Part shown: positions 34,938-42,483 of the stretch, one piece after another
How positions within the stretch are numbered: position 1 is the first letter of the stretch
How the letters are laid out: each line of letters opens with the position of its first letter
Assembly: GCF_020164585.1 (NCBI RefSeq)
Contig: NZ_JAIQZF010000001.1
Coordinates: forward strand, 434,001-498,000
Direction of reading: 5' to 3'
Source: Psychroflexus curvus
GTDB lineage: Bacteria; Bacteroidota; Bacteroidia; Flavobacteriales; Flavobacteriaceae
Length of the DNA: 64,000 nucleotides
The notes under the pieces: generated by a model
Database searches by the model: none
Told to the model about the DNA's origin: nothing
Seen by the model: only the letters and a program-made list of their open reading frames with translations
Made by a program: the position numbers and the translations under genes

Positions 34938-35258
34938 TGACGGGAACAAAGAGAAAAGAGTAAAGAACAAAGAGTAAAGAAAAAAGAGGAAAGAGGAAAG
35001 ACATCTGAAAATGACCATACTGAATTTTAAATGCAAAGAGTCTGCTTTGATGGGTAAAGATGTGATGAACTTAAAGTATGTAGTTATTGAGTCAGTGAGT
35101 TTTTAGTGAATTTGTAGATGGTGTGATTTTATAAGAATTCATTTTTTAAATATGCATCAAAGCATAAAGTAAAGTTGAAATGCTTCTGACTTTTATACCT
35201 TTGCGATAAGCTTTGCGTTCTTTACGTGAAATTACTCAATACAATTGATAACCCAAAT
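34938..35258. other. Intergenic stretch with a polypurine tract
   Basis: About 34940-35002 on the plus strand is almost entirely A and G, made of irregular repeats of units such as AAAGAGTAAAGA and AGAGGAAAG. The rest holds the -7 element of the ABC gene at 35196. No gene seen. Confidence 0.7.
35196..35203 (+). promoter_or_regulatory. Promoter -7 element (TACCTTTG) for the ABC transporter
   Basis: TAnnTTTG match; GTTG at 35174-35177 is a possible -33 box with 18-base spacing. Confidence 0.55.
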
Positions 35259-37070
35259 ATGGCTAAAGCTCGCGAGAAAAAAAGCAATTTTGCTTCCCTT
35301 AAATTTATTCCCAGATTTCTAAGTAAAGTCTATCACACGCATCCGGGTCTTTTTGTTGCTAATGTGATTTTGAGATTGCTCAAATCTTTGATTCCAATTG
35401 CCTTGTTATGGGTGGGCAAGGAGATCATCGATGAAGTCATCCTGCAGGTGGACCTTGACAACAAAGACTTAACCCGTCTGTACTGGTTAATCGGTATCGA
35501 ACTGCTTCTGGCGATTTTCAGTGATGTGTTTAATCGGTTGATTGCTCTTACCGACGGCCTTTTGGGCGATTTATACTCCAATTCATCTTCTATCGAACTC
35601 ATCCAGAAAACGGCCAAAGTGGAACTGGCAAGTCTTGAAGATTCCGAGTTTTACGATAAACTCGAGCGTGCACGTCAGCAAACCACCAGTCGAGTTACCT
35701 TGATGTCGAATGTTTTGGCACAAATCCAAGATATTATTACCATCATTTCATTGATTACGGGTTTGATTTATTTTTATCCTATTCTGATTGTGCTTCTGGT
35801 CATATCAATTATACCATCTTTCATCAATGAATTAAAATACAGCCAGTCCAGCTATTCGCTTCAGAAGAGCTGGACCCCGGAACGGCGTGAGCTCGATTAT
35901 ATGCGCATGATCGGGGCAAGCGATGTGACTGCTAAGGAAATCAAATTGTTTGGTTTGGCAGATTTTATCAGTAATACCTTTAAACGGATTTCAGATAAAT
36001 ATTACAAAGCCAACAAAAAGTTATCCATCAAAAAAAGCTTATGGGGTGGTACCTTTCATGTTTTTGGAGACCTGGCTTATTATGGGGCTTATGTGTTTAT
36101 CGTTTTGAAAGCTGTTGCCGGGTTTGTGACTATTGGTGATTTAACATTCCTGGCTGGTTCATTCAGCCGACTTCGAAGTCAGTTGCAAACTGTATTCTCC
36201 AGATTTTCTAACATCACAGAAAGCGCTATGTATCTCCAGGATTATTTTGAGTTTATAGACATGGATTTTAGTGGTGACCATCCAGAGCAGTATCGCGAGG
36301 GGCCAACAGAATTTAAGCACAGTATTCGGTTTGAACAAGTTAGCTTTCGTTATCCGGGTTCAGAAAAAGATGTACTGACCAACATTTCTTTTGAGCTGAT
36401 CAAAGGTGAAAAGTTAGCGCTGGTAGGGGAGAACGGTGCTGGGAAAACGACATTAATTAAATTATTGCTCAGACTATACGACCCCACGGAGGGCCAGATA
36501 TTGATGGATGGCGTTCCTGTTCAGGAGTATAGAAAACCAGATTACCAGAAGATGCTGGGGGCTATTTTTCAGGATTTTGTCAAGTATTACTTAACCGCTA
36601 AAATTAATATAGCGGTTGGGAATATTGAGGAAGAGCATAACCTGGATAAAATTAAAAATGCCGCTGTGCAGAGTCTTGCCAATGATGTTATAGAAGGTCT
36701 GCCCGAAGGTTATGATCAGGGCTTAGGCAGGCGTTTCAGGAAGGGAGCAGAACTCTCTGGCGGACAGTGGCAGAAAATAGCTTTGGCCAGAGCCTACATG
36801 TCGGTTGCACCAATTATAATTCTCGATGAACCTACCTCTGCCTTGGATGCCCGTGCCGAATCTGAAGTCTTTCAGCGCTTTATAGGTTTAACTGAAGACC
36901 GAACCAGTATTATAATTTCTCATCGCTTTTCTACCGTGAGAATGGCAGATCGAATCTTGGTCTTGCAAAACGGTCGGATTTTAGAGCTTGGCACACATCA
37001 GGAATTATTGGCCAAACCACAGCTGTATGCAGAACTTTTTGAATTACAGGCTGAAGGCTACAGGGAGTAA
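35259..37070 (+). CDS. ABC-type exporter, fused membrane and ATPase domains
   Basis: About 603 residues. The N-terminal transmembrane domain (ABC exporter fold, about 30-320) has hydrophobic segments such as IVLLVISIIPSFI and YGAYVFIVLKAVAGF. The nucleotide-binding domain has Walker A GENGAGKTTL, signature LSGGQWQ, Walker B IIILDEPTSALDA and H-loop IISHRFSTV. As a half-transporter it would act as a homodimer. It could export a lipid, peptide or drug; nothing nearby defines the substrate. I prefer the ATG at 35259 (MAKAREKKSN); a GTG at 35226 is an in-frame alternative. Confidence 0.92.
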   Translation: MAKAREKKSNFASLKFIPRFLSKVYHTHPGLFVANVILRLLKSLIPIALLWVGKEIIDEVILQVDLDNKDLTRLYWLIGIELLLAIFSDVFNRLIALTDGLLGDLYSNSSSIELIQKTAKVELASLEDSEFYDKLERARQQTTSRVTLMSNVLAQIQDIITIISLITGLIYFYPILIVLLVISIIPSFINELKYSQSSYSLQKSWTPERRELDYMRMIGASDVTAKEIKLFGLADFISNTFKRISDKYYKANKKLSIKKSLWGGTFHVFGDLAYYGAYVFIVLKAVAGFVTIGDLTFLAGSFSRLRSQLQTVFSRFSNITESAMYLQDYFEFIDMDFSGDHPEQYREGPTEFKHSIRFEQVSFRYPGSEKDVLTNISFELIKGEKLALVGENGAGKTTLIKLLLRLYDPTEGQILMDGVPVQEYRKPDYQKMLGAIFQDFVKYYLTAKINIAVGNIEEEHNLDKIKNAAVQSLANDVIEGLPEGYDQGLGRRFRKGAELSGGQWQKIALARAYMSVAPIIILDEPTSALDARAESEVFQRFIGLTEDRTSIIISHRFSTVRMADRILVLQNGRILELGTHQELLAKPQLYAELFELQAEGYRE

Positions 37071-37251
37071 CTAAAAATGGTTTTTATTTTAAACTTTACC
37101 TTTCCTTTGGTTTTGTTTTCTTGAGTTTTGAAATCAGCTATATTTAAATCTTAAAATTAAAATTATAATCCACCCTTTTTTATAAAGTTAACTTCTGAAA
37201 ATTATTTCAATCTGGCCGTAAACTTTATGTTTTTCGTCTGCTTTTAAAGCC

Positions 37252-37259
37252 TACTTTTG
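37252..37259 (+). promoter_or_regulatory. Promoter -7 element (TACTTTTG) for the J-domain gene
   Basis: TAnnTTTG match 33 bases before the ATG; no clear -33 element. Confidence 0.5.
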
Positions 37260-37292
37260 CCAACTTATTTGATATAGAATTAAAATTTCCGG

Positions 37293-37739
37293 ATGAAACG
37301 CATTGGTGAATATAAAAAACTCTTTGGAGTTGAAAAAGACATTGAATTAAAATCTTTAAAAAAGGCCTACCGTAATTTGGTTAAGGAATGGCATCCTGAT
37401 AAATTTCAGGCGGGTGACGATCGTCAGGCCGAAGCTGAAATCCAAAGTAGAAAAATCATTGATGGCTATCACTTTCTAGTGAGTATTGCTCCTGAAACTA
37501 TTTTAGCCAATGCTGATCAGTATGCAGAAAGTATAAACACGGGGATTGCTGATTTTCAGCATAAGGGCAATGTGTTGGAAATCACTTTTATGGATGGAAC
37601 GACCTATGAATATTTCGGAGTTACCAAACCTGTCTTTATCAAAATGATCAATAGCAGTAAACTCAATCGCTTTGCAAAACGATCTATCTATCCTAATTAT
37701 ACCTTCAGAATGGCTAAGCGAGAGAATGTAGAGGCATAG
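37293..37739 (+). CDS. J-domain protein with C-terminal KTSC domain
   Basis: 148 residues. The N-terminal 70 form a J domain (YKKLFGVEKDIELKSLKKAY, then EWHPDKF with the HPD tripeptide at 34-36), which would stimulate DnaK ATPase. The C-terminal part (GNVLEITFMDGTTYEYFGVT, KMINSSKLNRFAKRSI) is a KTSC domain, a small fold associated with nucleic-acid or phage-related proteins. There is no Gly/Phe or zinc region, so it is a specialised co-chaperone whose client would be set by the KTSC part (inference). Confidence 0.85.
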   Translation: MKRIGEYKKLFGVEKDIELKSLKKAYRNLVKEWHPDKFQAGDDRQAEAEIQSRKIIDGYHFLVSIAPETILANADQYAESINTGIADFQHKGNVLEITFMDGTTYEYFGVTKPVFIKMINSSKLNRFAKRSIYPNYTFRMAKRENVEA

Positions 37740-38151
37740 ATTTAAAGAGAATTTATCACAAACCTGACTGCGTTTCACTTGGAAGGCAGGGTCACAGAGA
37801 AAAATTGAATAAAATATAGGCCTTGCAACACAAATCTTCAATAATTTGAGTCCTGTTTTATACAAATTATGGCTAATTCGGGTCACTTAAGATTTAAAAC
37901 GTACCAGACCTCACAGGTCTTAAAGACCTGTGAGGTCAAGTATACTACTAAAGTCAAAATAATATTCAATTAAACACGATGTTTATATAGGTTGTTTGAA
38001 TTTATGTAGTATCAAGTTTCTTAGATTGATCATGGCTACAATTAGAGGGAATATACCCTTTGCCTGCTGGGATTTCCCTAAAAGAGAAAACAGATGAAAT
38101 GACTATAAAAATTTAAAATGGATTGCATTTAGACATAGTCTGCTAAATCTA
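37740..38151. other. 412-base gap with a large palindrome
   Basis: It contains the perfect palindrome at 37907-37937 plus short inverted repeats near 38053-38082 (AGGGAATATACCCT, GGGATTTCCC). No gene or RNA recognised. Confidence 0.6.
37907..37937. repeat. Perfect 15-base-arm palindrome (REP-like)
   Basis: GACCTCACAGGTCTT and its exact reverse complement are separated by a single A. There is no T run, so it is not a standard terminator. The sequence type resembles dispersed palindromic elements common in Bacteroidota. Confidence 0.85.
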
Positions 38152-38892
38152 TCAGTCCCTGACTTTTATAGGCTTTAATTTTATAAGGCCCAAAGCATTC
38201 AGGACTCTTATAATTAAATACGTGATATCGATTTCGTACCACTTTTCACCAAAATTGGCATGACTCGCATGCTTATGATGGTTGTTGTGGTAACCTTCAC
38301 CCATCATTAAAAAGTCAAAACGGAAAAGGTTTTTGCTGGTGTTTTTCATCTGGTGATTCACATACCCGAAAATATGACCAAACCAGTTGATGATCACTCC
38401 GTGAATCGGTGCCATCATAAAGGTGACAGGCAATAATGCCCATTCCCACCAGGTCGTTGCAAAAAACGCAAAAAAAGCAATATAGGAGGAAACCCAAAAC
38501 ACACGGGATAGTCTGGAACTGGCAAACAAGTCAAAGGATTCCCATTGTGGTACGTTTTTCGTAAATCGACTGTCTACAGCCACTTGTTGAGTATTGATAT
38601 CCTGATAGATTTTTTTGGTCTTCCACATCATCGCAAACAAATTGGGATCGTGGGAAGGGGAGTGGGGATCTTTTTCGGTATCGGTGTAAGCATGGTGCAT
38701 ACGGTGCATAATCCCGTAACCATAAGCACTCAAATAACTAGGCCCTTGAAATATCCAGGTGAGTACATAAGTAAGACGTTCCATCGATTTAGACATCGTA
38801 AACACCTGATGTGCTGCGTAACGATGCAAAAAGAACGATTGAAAAAACAAACCTCCATACCAGAGTATGGCGACGAAAAGAATGATCCACAT
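38152..38892 (-). CDS. Fatty-acid (acyl) desaturase
   Basis: 246 residues of the membrane di-iron desaturase family with three His boxes: HRYAAH (about 23-28), HRMHH (about 64-68) and HNNHHKHA (about 203-210). Hydrophobic segments lie between them (FWVSSYIAFFAFFATTWWEWALL). It introduces a double bond, probably delta-9, into acyl chains to adjust membrane fluidity. It is small for the family, as in many Bacteroidota. A TATCTTTG -7 box lies 12 bases upstream, giving an almost leaderless transcript. A Crp/Fnr gene is next upstream. Confidence 0.9.
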   Translation of the reverse strand: MWIILFVAILWYGGLFFQSFFLHRYAAHQVFTMSKSMERLTYVLTWIFQGPSYLSAYGYGIMHRMHHAYTDTEKDPHSPSHDPNLFAMMWKTKKIYQDINTQQVAVDSRFTKNVPQWESFDLFASSRLSRVFWVSSYIAFFAFFATTWWEWALLPVTFMMAPIHGVIINWFGHIFGYVNHQMKNTSKNLFRFDFLMMGEGYHNNHHKHASHANFGEKWYEIDITYLIIRVLNALGLIKLKPIKVRD

Positions 38893-38903
38893 AATTTTTT
38901 ATA

Positions 38904-38911
38904 CAAAGATA
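38904..38911 (-). promoter_or_regulatory. Promoter -7 element (TATCTTTG) for the desaturase
   Basis: Exact TAnnTTTG match on the minus strand, 11 bases before the ATG. Confidence 0.55.
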
Positions 38912-38960
38912 GAGGCTTATCGACCTCAAAACAATGAACCCAGATCAATAAAAGCGCTGC

Positions 38961-39530
38961 TTAAAGCCGTTTTCTGATTCGACTTAAGGCTTGTGAAGTC
39001 ACCCCGATATATGAACTGATATATTTGAGTGGAACTTCTTTTAAAAGCTCTGGACGTTCTTTAAATAGATTGAGATAACGTTCTTCTGCAGAAAGATGAA
39101 GTAAATTTTGCTCACGTTTAGATTTTATCAAAAAAAGCCGCTCAGCTGTCAGTCGGCCAATAAGATTCCCAAGTTCTGTATGCTTGTAAACCAACTGCAA
39201 ATCCCCATAAGTGATACTCATCATTTTGGTATCCGATAAAGCCTGTAACTGGTAAGCGGTTGGCGATTGAGTTAAGAATGAATCGTAAGCACTGACAAAT
39301 TCGTCTTTAAAACAAAAACCGAATGTAATTTCCTTACTGGGATCTTCTTTTGGTATAAACAAACGAACAACACCAGACTCTATAAAGGAAATGTGGTTTT
39401 CAACTTCATTTTGTCTTAAAAATATTGTTTTTTTAGAGAAGAAACGCGGTTCTAATTTGGAAGTGAAATACTCCCAGTCTGATGGCGAAATATCTGCAAT
39501 CTGGTCTAAATAAGCTTTGATTTGTTCCAC
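38961..39530 (-). CDS. Crp/Fnr-family transcriptional regulator
   Basis: 189 residues. The cNMP-binding-like N-terminal domain (FFSKKTIFLRQNEVENHISFIESGVVRLF) is followed by a helical stalk and a winged helix ending PLKYISSYIGVTSQALSRIRKRL. It lacks FNR-type N-terminal cysteines and a clear cAMP cassette, as in many Bacteroidota members that sense other cues. It lies 68 bases upstream of the desaturase gene on the same strand, so it may control or share expression with it. Confidence 0.88.
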   Translation of the reverse strand: MEQIKAYLDQIADISPSDWEYFTSKLEPRFFSKKTIFLRQNEVENHISFIESGVVRLFIPKEDPSKEITFGFCFKDEFVSAYDSFLTQSPTAYQLQALSDTKMMSITYGDLQLVYKHTELGNLIGRLTAERLFLIKSKREQNLLHLSAEERYLNLFKERPELLKEVPLKYISSYIGVTSQALSRIRKRL

Positions 39531-39992
39531 AGTCTGAATTCAAAAATTTTAAGAATAAATATAAATGTTCAAAAATCATTATTGAGGCCGATTAACAAAT
39601 TTAATGACAGCTTTTCTAAAATACACAGTTTTTGAATGCCCACAAGTGTACAGGAAATTTTAAAATATCCTAAATTTTAAAACTCTATGTTTCTGTAGAT
39701 AAAAAAAGAGTTTATTTTAAGCCTTGAGTATGGTGTTTGAATTGATTCAAGTTTCATAGGTTCGTATTACCCGTGGGTTTTATTTTTCTTAAAATATTAA
39801 ATTTGAGTAAGATTAACCGTTTTACATCATTACTATCGATATGAGCCTAAAGGCAGTCCTATCTGCAACCATGTAGAATAGAACTTTTTAAGTTCTATTC
39901 GTTACATCCTTTTGATTACCTATTTGTCCTATAATTTATATTATGTAAAATAGAATTATTGAAATTCATTGTTACCCTTATAACACTACCAA
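39531..39992. other. 462-base gap with one inverted repeat
   Basis: No coding frame or RNA gene recognised. The stem-loop at 39876-39900 is the only clear structure. Confidence 0.6.
39876..39900 (-). repeat. 11-base-arm inverted repeat, possible terminator of the DUF4251 gene
   Basis: GAATAGAACTT and AAGTTCTATTC around a TTT loop, about 90 bases past the minus-strand DUF4251 gene. No U run follows, so terminator function is uncertain. Confidence 0.5.
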
Positions 39993-40565
39993 TTACTTCT
40001 TCTTCGGGATATTATTTAGAGTTTCCAACTTACCTCTATAATTAATGGAAAAACGATCTGAGCTATTAATATAGATTAATGCATTTAGATTTGGATATAG
40101 CTTTAGAGAGATTTGATAGTTTTCTGTCTCATGACTAATATTAAAACTGATGGTATAATAATTTTTATTTTCCTTTTTAAGGATTTCCAAATCTTTTGGT
40201 ACACCTTTAAATTCTATTCCTGTATTTTGATTGTAGCCTCCACCCATCTGTCGTTCACCAAAATAAGGTAAATCGGCCGAAACGGTGTCGCCTTCAAATT
40301 TGAAGTAATTGGAATCCCCTTGTATATTTATTTGTGAAGCGCTATCTCCTGGTGGTAATAATCCAGCAGTAGCAATTTGATTCATTGAATTTGTTGCTAA
40401 CGGCATTGCCCATTGGGTTTCAATTTCAAAATACCTGTCTTCAACGAGTTTATCCAGACGCGCTAAATCTTCTGATGAAGCTTCACTGGATGATCCACAA
40501 GAAACCAAGGAAATAAATACTAAAATTAATGGTAGATGACTGATTTTTATATGTTTAAACATCAT
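39993..40565 (-). CDS. DUF4251 lipoprotein
   Basis: 190 residues. A lipoprotein signal (LVFISLVSCGSSS, Cys about residue 23) is followed by the DUF4251 pattern: EIETQWAMPLATNSMNQI, KFEGDTVSADLPYFGERQMGGGYN, GIEFKGVPKDLEI and YQISLKLYPNLNALIYI. The family is Bacteroidota-specific and of unknown function, anchored in an outer or inner membrane leaflet. It lies 21 bases downstream of the flavoprotein gene on the same strand. Confidence 0.85.
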   Translation of the reverse strand: MMFKHIKISHLPLILVFISLVSCGSSSEASSEDLARLDKLVEDRYFEIETQWAMPLATNSMNQIATAGLLPPGDSASQINIQGDSNYFKFEGDTVSADLPYFGERQMGGGYNQNTGIEFKGVPKDLEILKKENKNYYTISFNISHETENYQISLKLYPNLNALIYINSSDRFSINYRGKLETLNNIPKKK

Positions 40566-40586
40566 ACTTAAAGTTAAGCTTTATAT

Positions 40587-41831
40587 TTAACTTAAATTAA
40601 TAATTCCATCTTTAATTTTTGAAATCACTGCTTGAGCTGCGGATTCTCCGTTAAGCATGGCTGCATTTATGGAACCATTAGCCAGATGGTCTCCCGCTAA
40701 AAACACCTGATCTTTTAATTGAGTTTCAGATCTTGGCAACATATAATTCACCGTTTGCATGATTGGTAAAGCTTTATTGATGTGATAGAATTGTTTAAAA
40801 TCTATAGTATCAATACCTGCGTAAGTCTTTAAGTCTTGAGTAACTCTTTCTTTGAGTTCTTCGTTTGATAATTTATGTGGTTTTACAATACTTACAGAAA
40901 GTATATGTTCTTCTGCATTAGGCTTGGAAACGTAATAGATATTATTGACCAAAGCTTCCTCATCTGCAATTAAAGCTATCATAGGTTCCTTAAAAGCCCG
41001 TTGCTTTACACTGACATAAAAATTGTCAACACTTTTCCAAAGGCTATGTTGGTTTTTCAAATTTGGAATTAGATATGAGGCTTCAGTAGCAATAATGACA
41101 TAATCAAAAGTTTCTTTAGAATCGTTAACAAATGTAACCTCCTGGTCTTGAACAGATTTTACCGGCGTATTAAAGTGGATTTTGGTTTGTTTTAGTTGTG
41201 CCATCAATTGATTGGGAATAGCCTGTATACCTTTTTTAGGAATCGCTGCACTTCCCTTTCCAAACATTTTATATACAAATTCAAATTTTCTTGAAGAGGT
41301 TTTTAGTTCATGTTCCAAAAAGATTCCTGTAAAAAATGGTCTGAAAAAATTATGTATAATGTCTTCAGAAAAGCCATAATCTTTTAAATATTGAAGAGTT
41401 GTTTTCTCTTCAGCTAAGAAAATATCATCAAAAGATTTCTTTTTTAACTCGGTGTTGAGTTTTAAGACTTTTAGCTTGTCGGCAACGCTTCCAATTTTAG
41501 AGGTTAAGGTTGGCCACAACAGACTGAACTGTCGTAACGGATCCCCTATTTTATCTAATTGACCTTTATTGTAAATAACTGAACCAGGATAGAAGTGTTG
41601 TAGTTCTAACAAATCATAATTTAAATATTTTTGTGTGGCTGGGTACTCAGTCAGTAAGACTTGAAATCCGTGATCGAAGGTATATCCATCTCTGTAGTCC
41701 GTTTTTACTCGACCTCCTACTCTATCTGTTGCTTCGAACAACTGAGGTTTAAACCCAGCCTGTTCCAGATTGATGGCTGTTACAAGTCCACTAAGGCCCG
41801 CACCAACTATCGCTATTTTTTGATCCTGCAT
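40587..41831 (-). CDS. FAD-dependent amine-oxidase-like oxidoreductase
   Basis: 414 residues. The N-terminal Rossmann dinucleotide fold is KIAIVGAGLSGLVTAINLEQAG followed by FEATDRVGGRVKTD, typical of the phytoene desaturase/protoporphyrinogen oxidase/monoamine oxidase group. The C-terminal FAD contact is QVFLAGDHLANGSINAAMLNGESAA. The substrate is unknown; no carotenoid or haem genes are near. It is probably co-transcribed with the DUF4251 lipoprotein gene. Confidence 0.85.
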   Translation of the reverse strand: MQDQKIAIVGAGLSGLVTAINLEQAGFKPQLFEATDRVGGRVKTDYRDGYTFDHGFQVLLTEYPATQKYLNYDLLELQHFYPGSVIYNKGQLDKIGDPLRQFSLLWPTLTSKIGSVADKLKVLKLNTELKKKSFDDIFLAEEKTTLQYLKDYGFSEDIIHNFFRPFFTGIFLEHELKTSSRKFEFVYKMFGKGSAAIPKKGIQAIPNQLMAQLKQTKIHFNTPVKSVQDQEVTFVNDSKETFDYVIIATEASYLIPNLKNQHSLWKSVDNFYVSVKQRAFKEPMIALIADEEALVNNIYYVSKPNAEEHILSVSIVKPHKLSNEELKERVTQDLKTYAGIDTIDFKQFYHINKALPIMQTVNYMLPRSETQLKDQVFLAGDHLANGSINAAMLNGESAAQAVISKIKDGIINLS

Positions 41832-41942
41832 TAATTATTGTTTTTTTAAAGGTCGAAAAACTTAGTGTTTTTAAACCTCAAAATATTCCTAAATCTTTCT
41901 AAGACCCTTAATTAATTTATACTTTTAAAAAAAATAATAACC

Positions 41943-42359
41943 ATGAGTAAAGAAGATATGGGAGTAATAGCAAAAAGTGATGATGAATTGAAGTTATATT
42001 ATCATCCAGATACTAGAATAGCTAAGCAATGCATTGCACTTGCAGAAACTATAAAAGCTGAAAAAGTACTGATAAATTTAGCAGAAGTTAAACTTACTGA
42101 AACCCAGTGGGGAGAACTTTCAGAATTATTGGATAAAGATCCTACAGAATTAATCAATACAGATCATCCTTTTATAAAAGAAACGCTGAGCGAGAATCCA
42201 GATATGGATCCAAATCAAGCTTTAAAAGTTTTGGTGAACAATCCAGAAGTTTTAAGGCATCCTATCGCCATGAAAGGTGATAAAATTATCGAAGTTTTTG
42301 GAATTAACGACTTAATGCAGTTCCAGGAAATGGATTCTAAAGACGCTAAATTGCCATAA
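41943..42359 (+). CDS. ArsC/Spx-like thioredoxin-fold protein lacking the catalytic Cys
   Basis: 138 residues resembling the ArsC/Spx family: the N-terminal strand and loop LKLYYHPDTRIAKQCIALAE, helix region LTETQWGELSELLDKDPTELINT, and the late VLRHPIAMKGDKIIEVFG (the RPI/VHPI-type motif). In active ArsC a Cys sits in the N-terminal loop (NPRCSKS); here the aligned stretch HPDTRIAK has none, although one Cys follows later in KQCIAL. It is therefore unlikely to reduce arsenate and may be regulatory. Followed by a strong terminator. Confidence 0.7.
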   Translation: MSKEDMGVIAKSDDELKLYYHPDTRIAKQCIALAETIKAEKVLINLAEVKLTETQWGELSELLDKDPTELINTDHPFIKETLSENPDMDPNQALKVLVNNPEVLRHPIAMKGDKIIEVFGINDLMQFQEMDSKDAKLP

Positions 42360-42380
42360 ATTTTCATTATTAAATGAATT

Positions 42381-42420
42381 AAACCCTGTCTCATATCAAT
42401 TAAATGAGGCAGGGTTTTTT
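42381..42420 (+). terminator. Rho-independent terminator after the ArsC-like gene
   Basis: A 14-base stem (AAACCCTGTCTCAT with ATGAGGCAGGGTTT, one U-G pair), 9-base loop and a T run, 22 bases after the stop. Confidence 0.9.
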
Positions 42421-42428
42421 ATTGCAAA

Positions 42429-42458
42429 AAAAAGCTGTCTCAATTGAGACAGCTTTTT
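42429..42458 (-). terminator. Rho-independent terminator after the TPR gene
   Basis: A perfect palindrome with 15-base arms (AAAAAGCTGTCTCAA and its complement) with A and T runs at the ends, 25 bases past the minus-strand TPR gene. Confidence 0.85.
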
Positions 42459-42483
42459 AAGATATAAATTTCGTTAAACTAAA

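Noticed and set aside
35226-35258. GTG start 11 codons upstream for the ABC transporter
   Set aside because: Possible, but the extra residues look non-conserved and an ATG at 35259 is available; kept as an alternative only.
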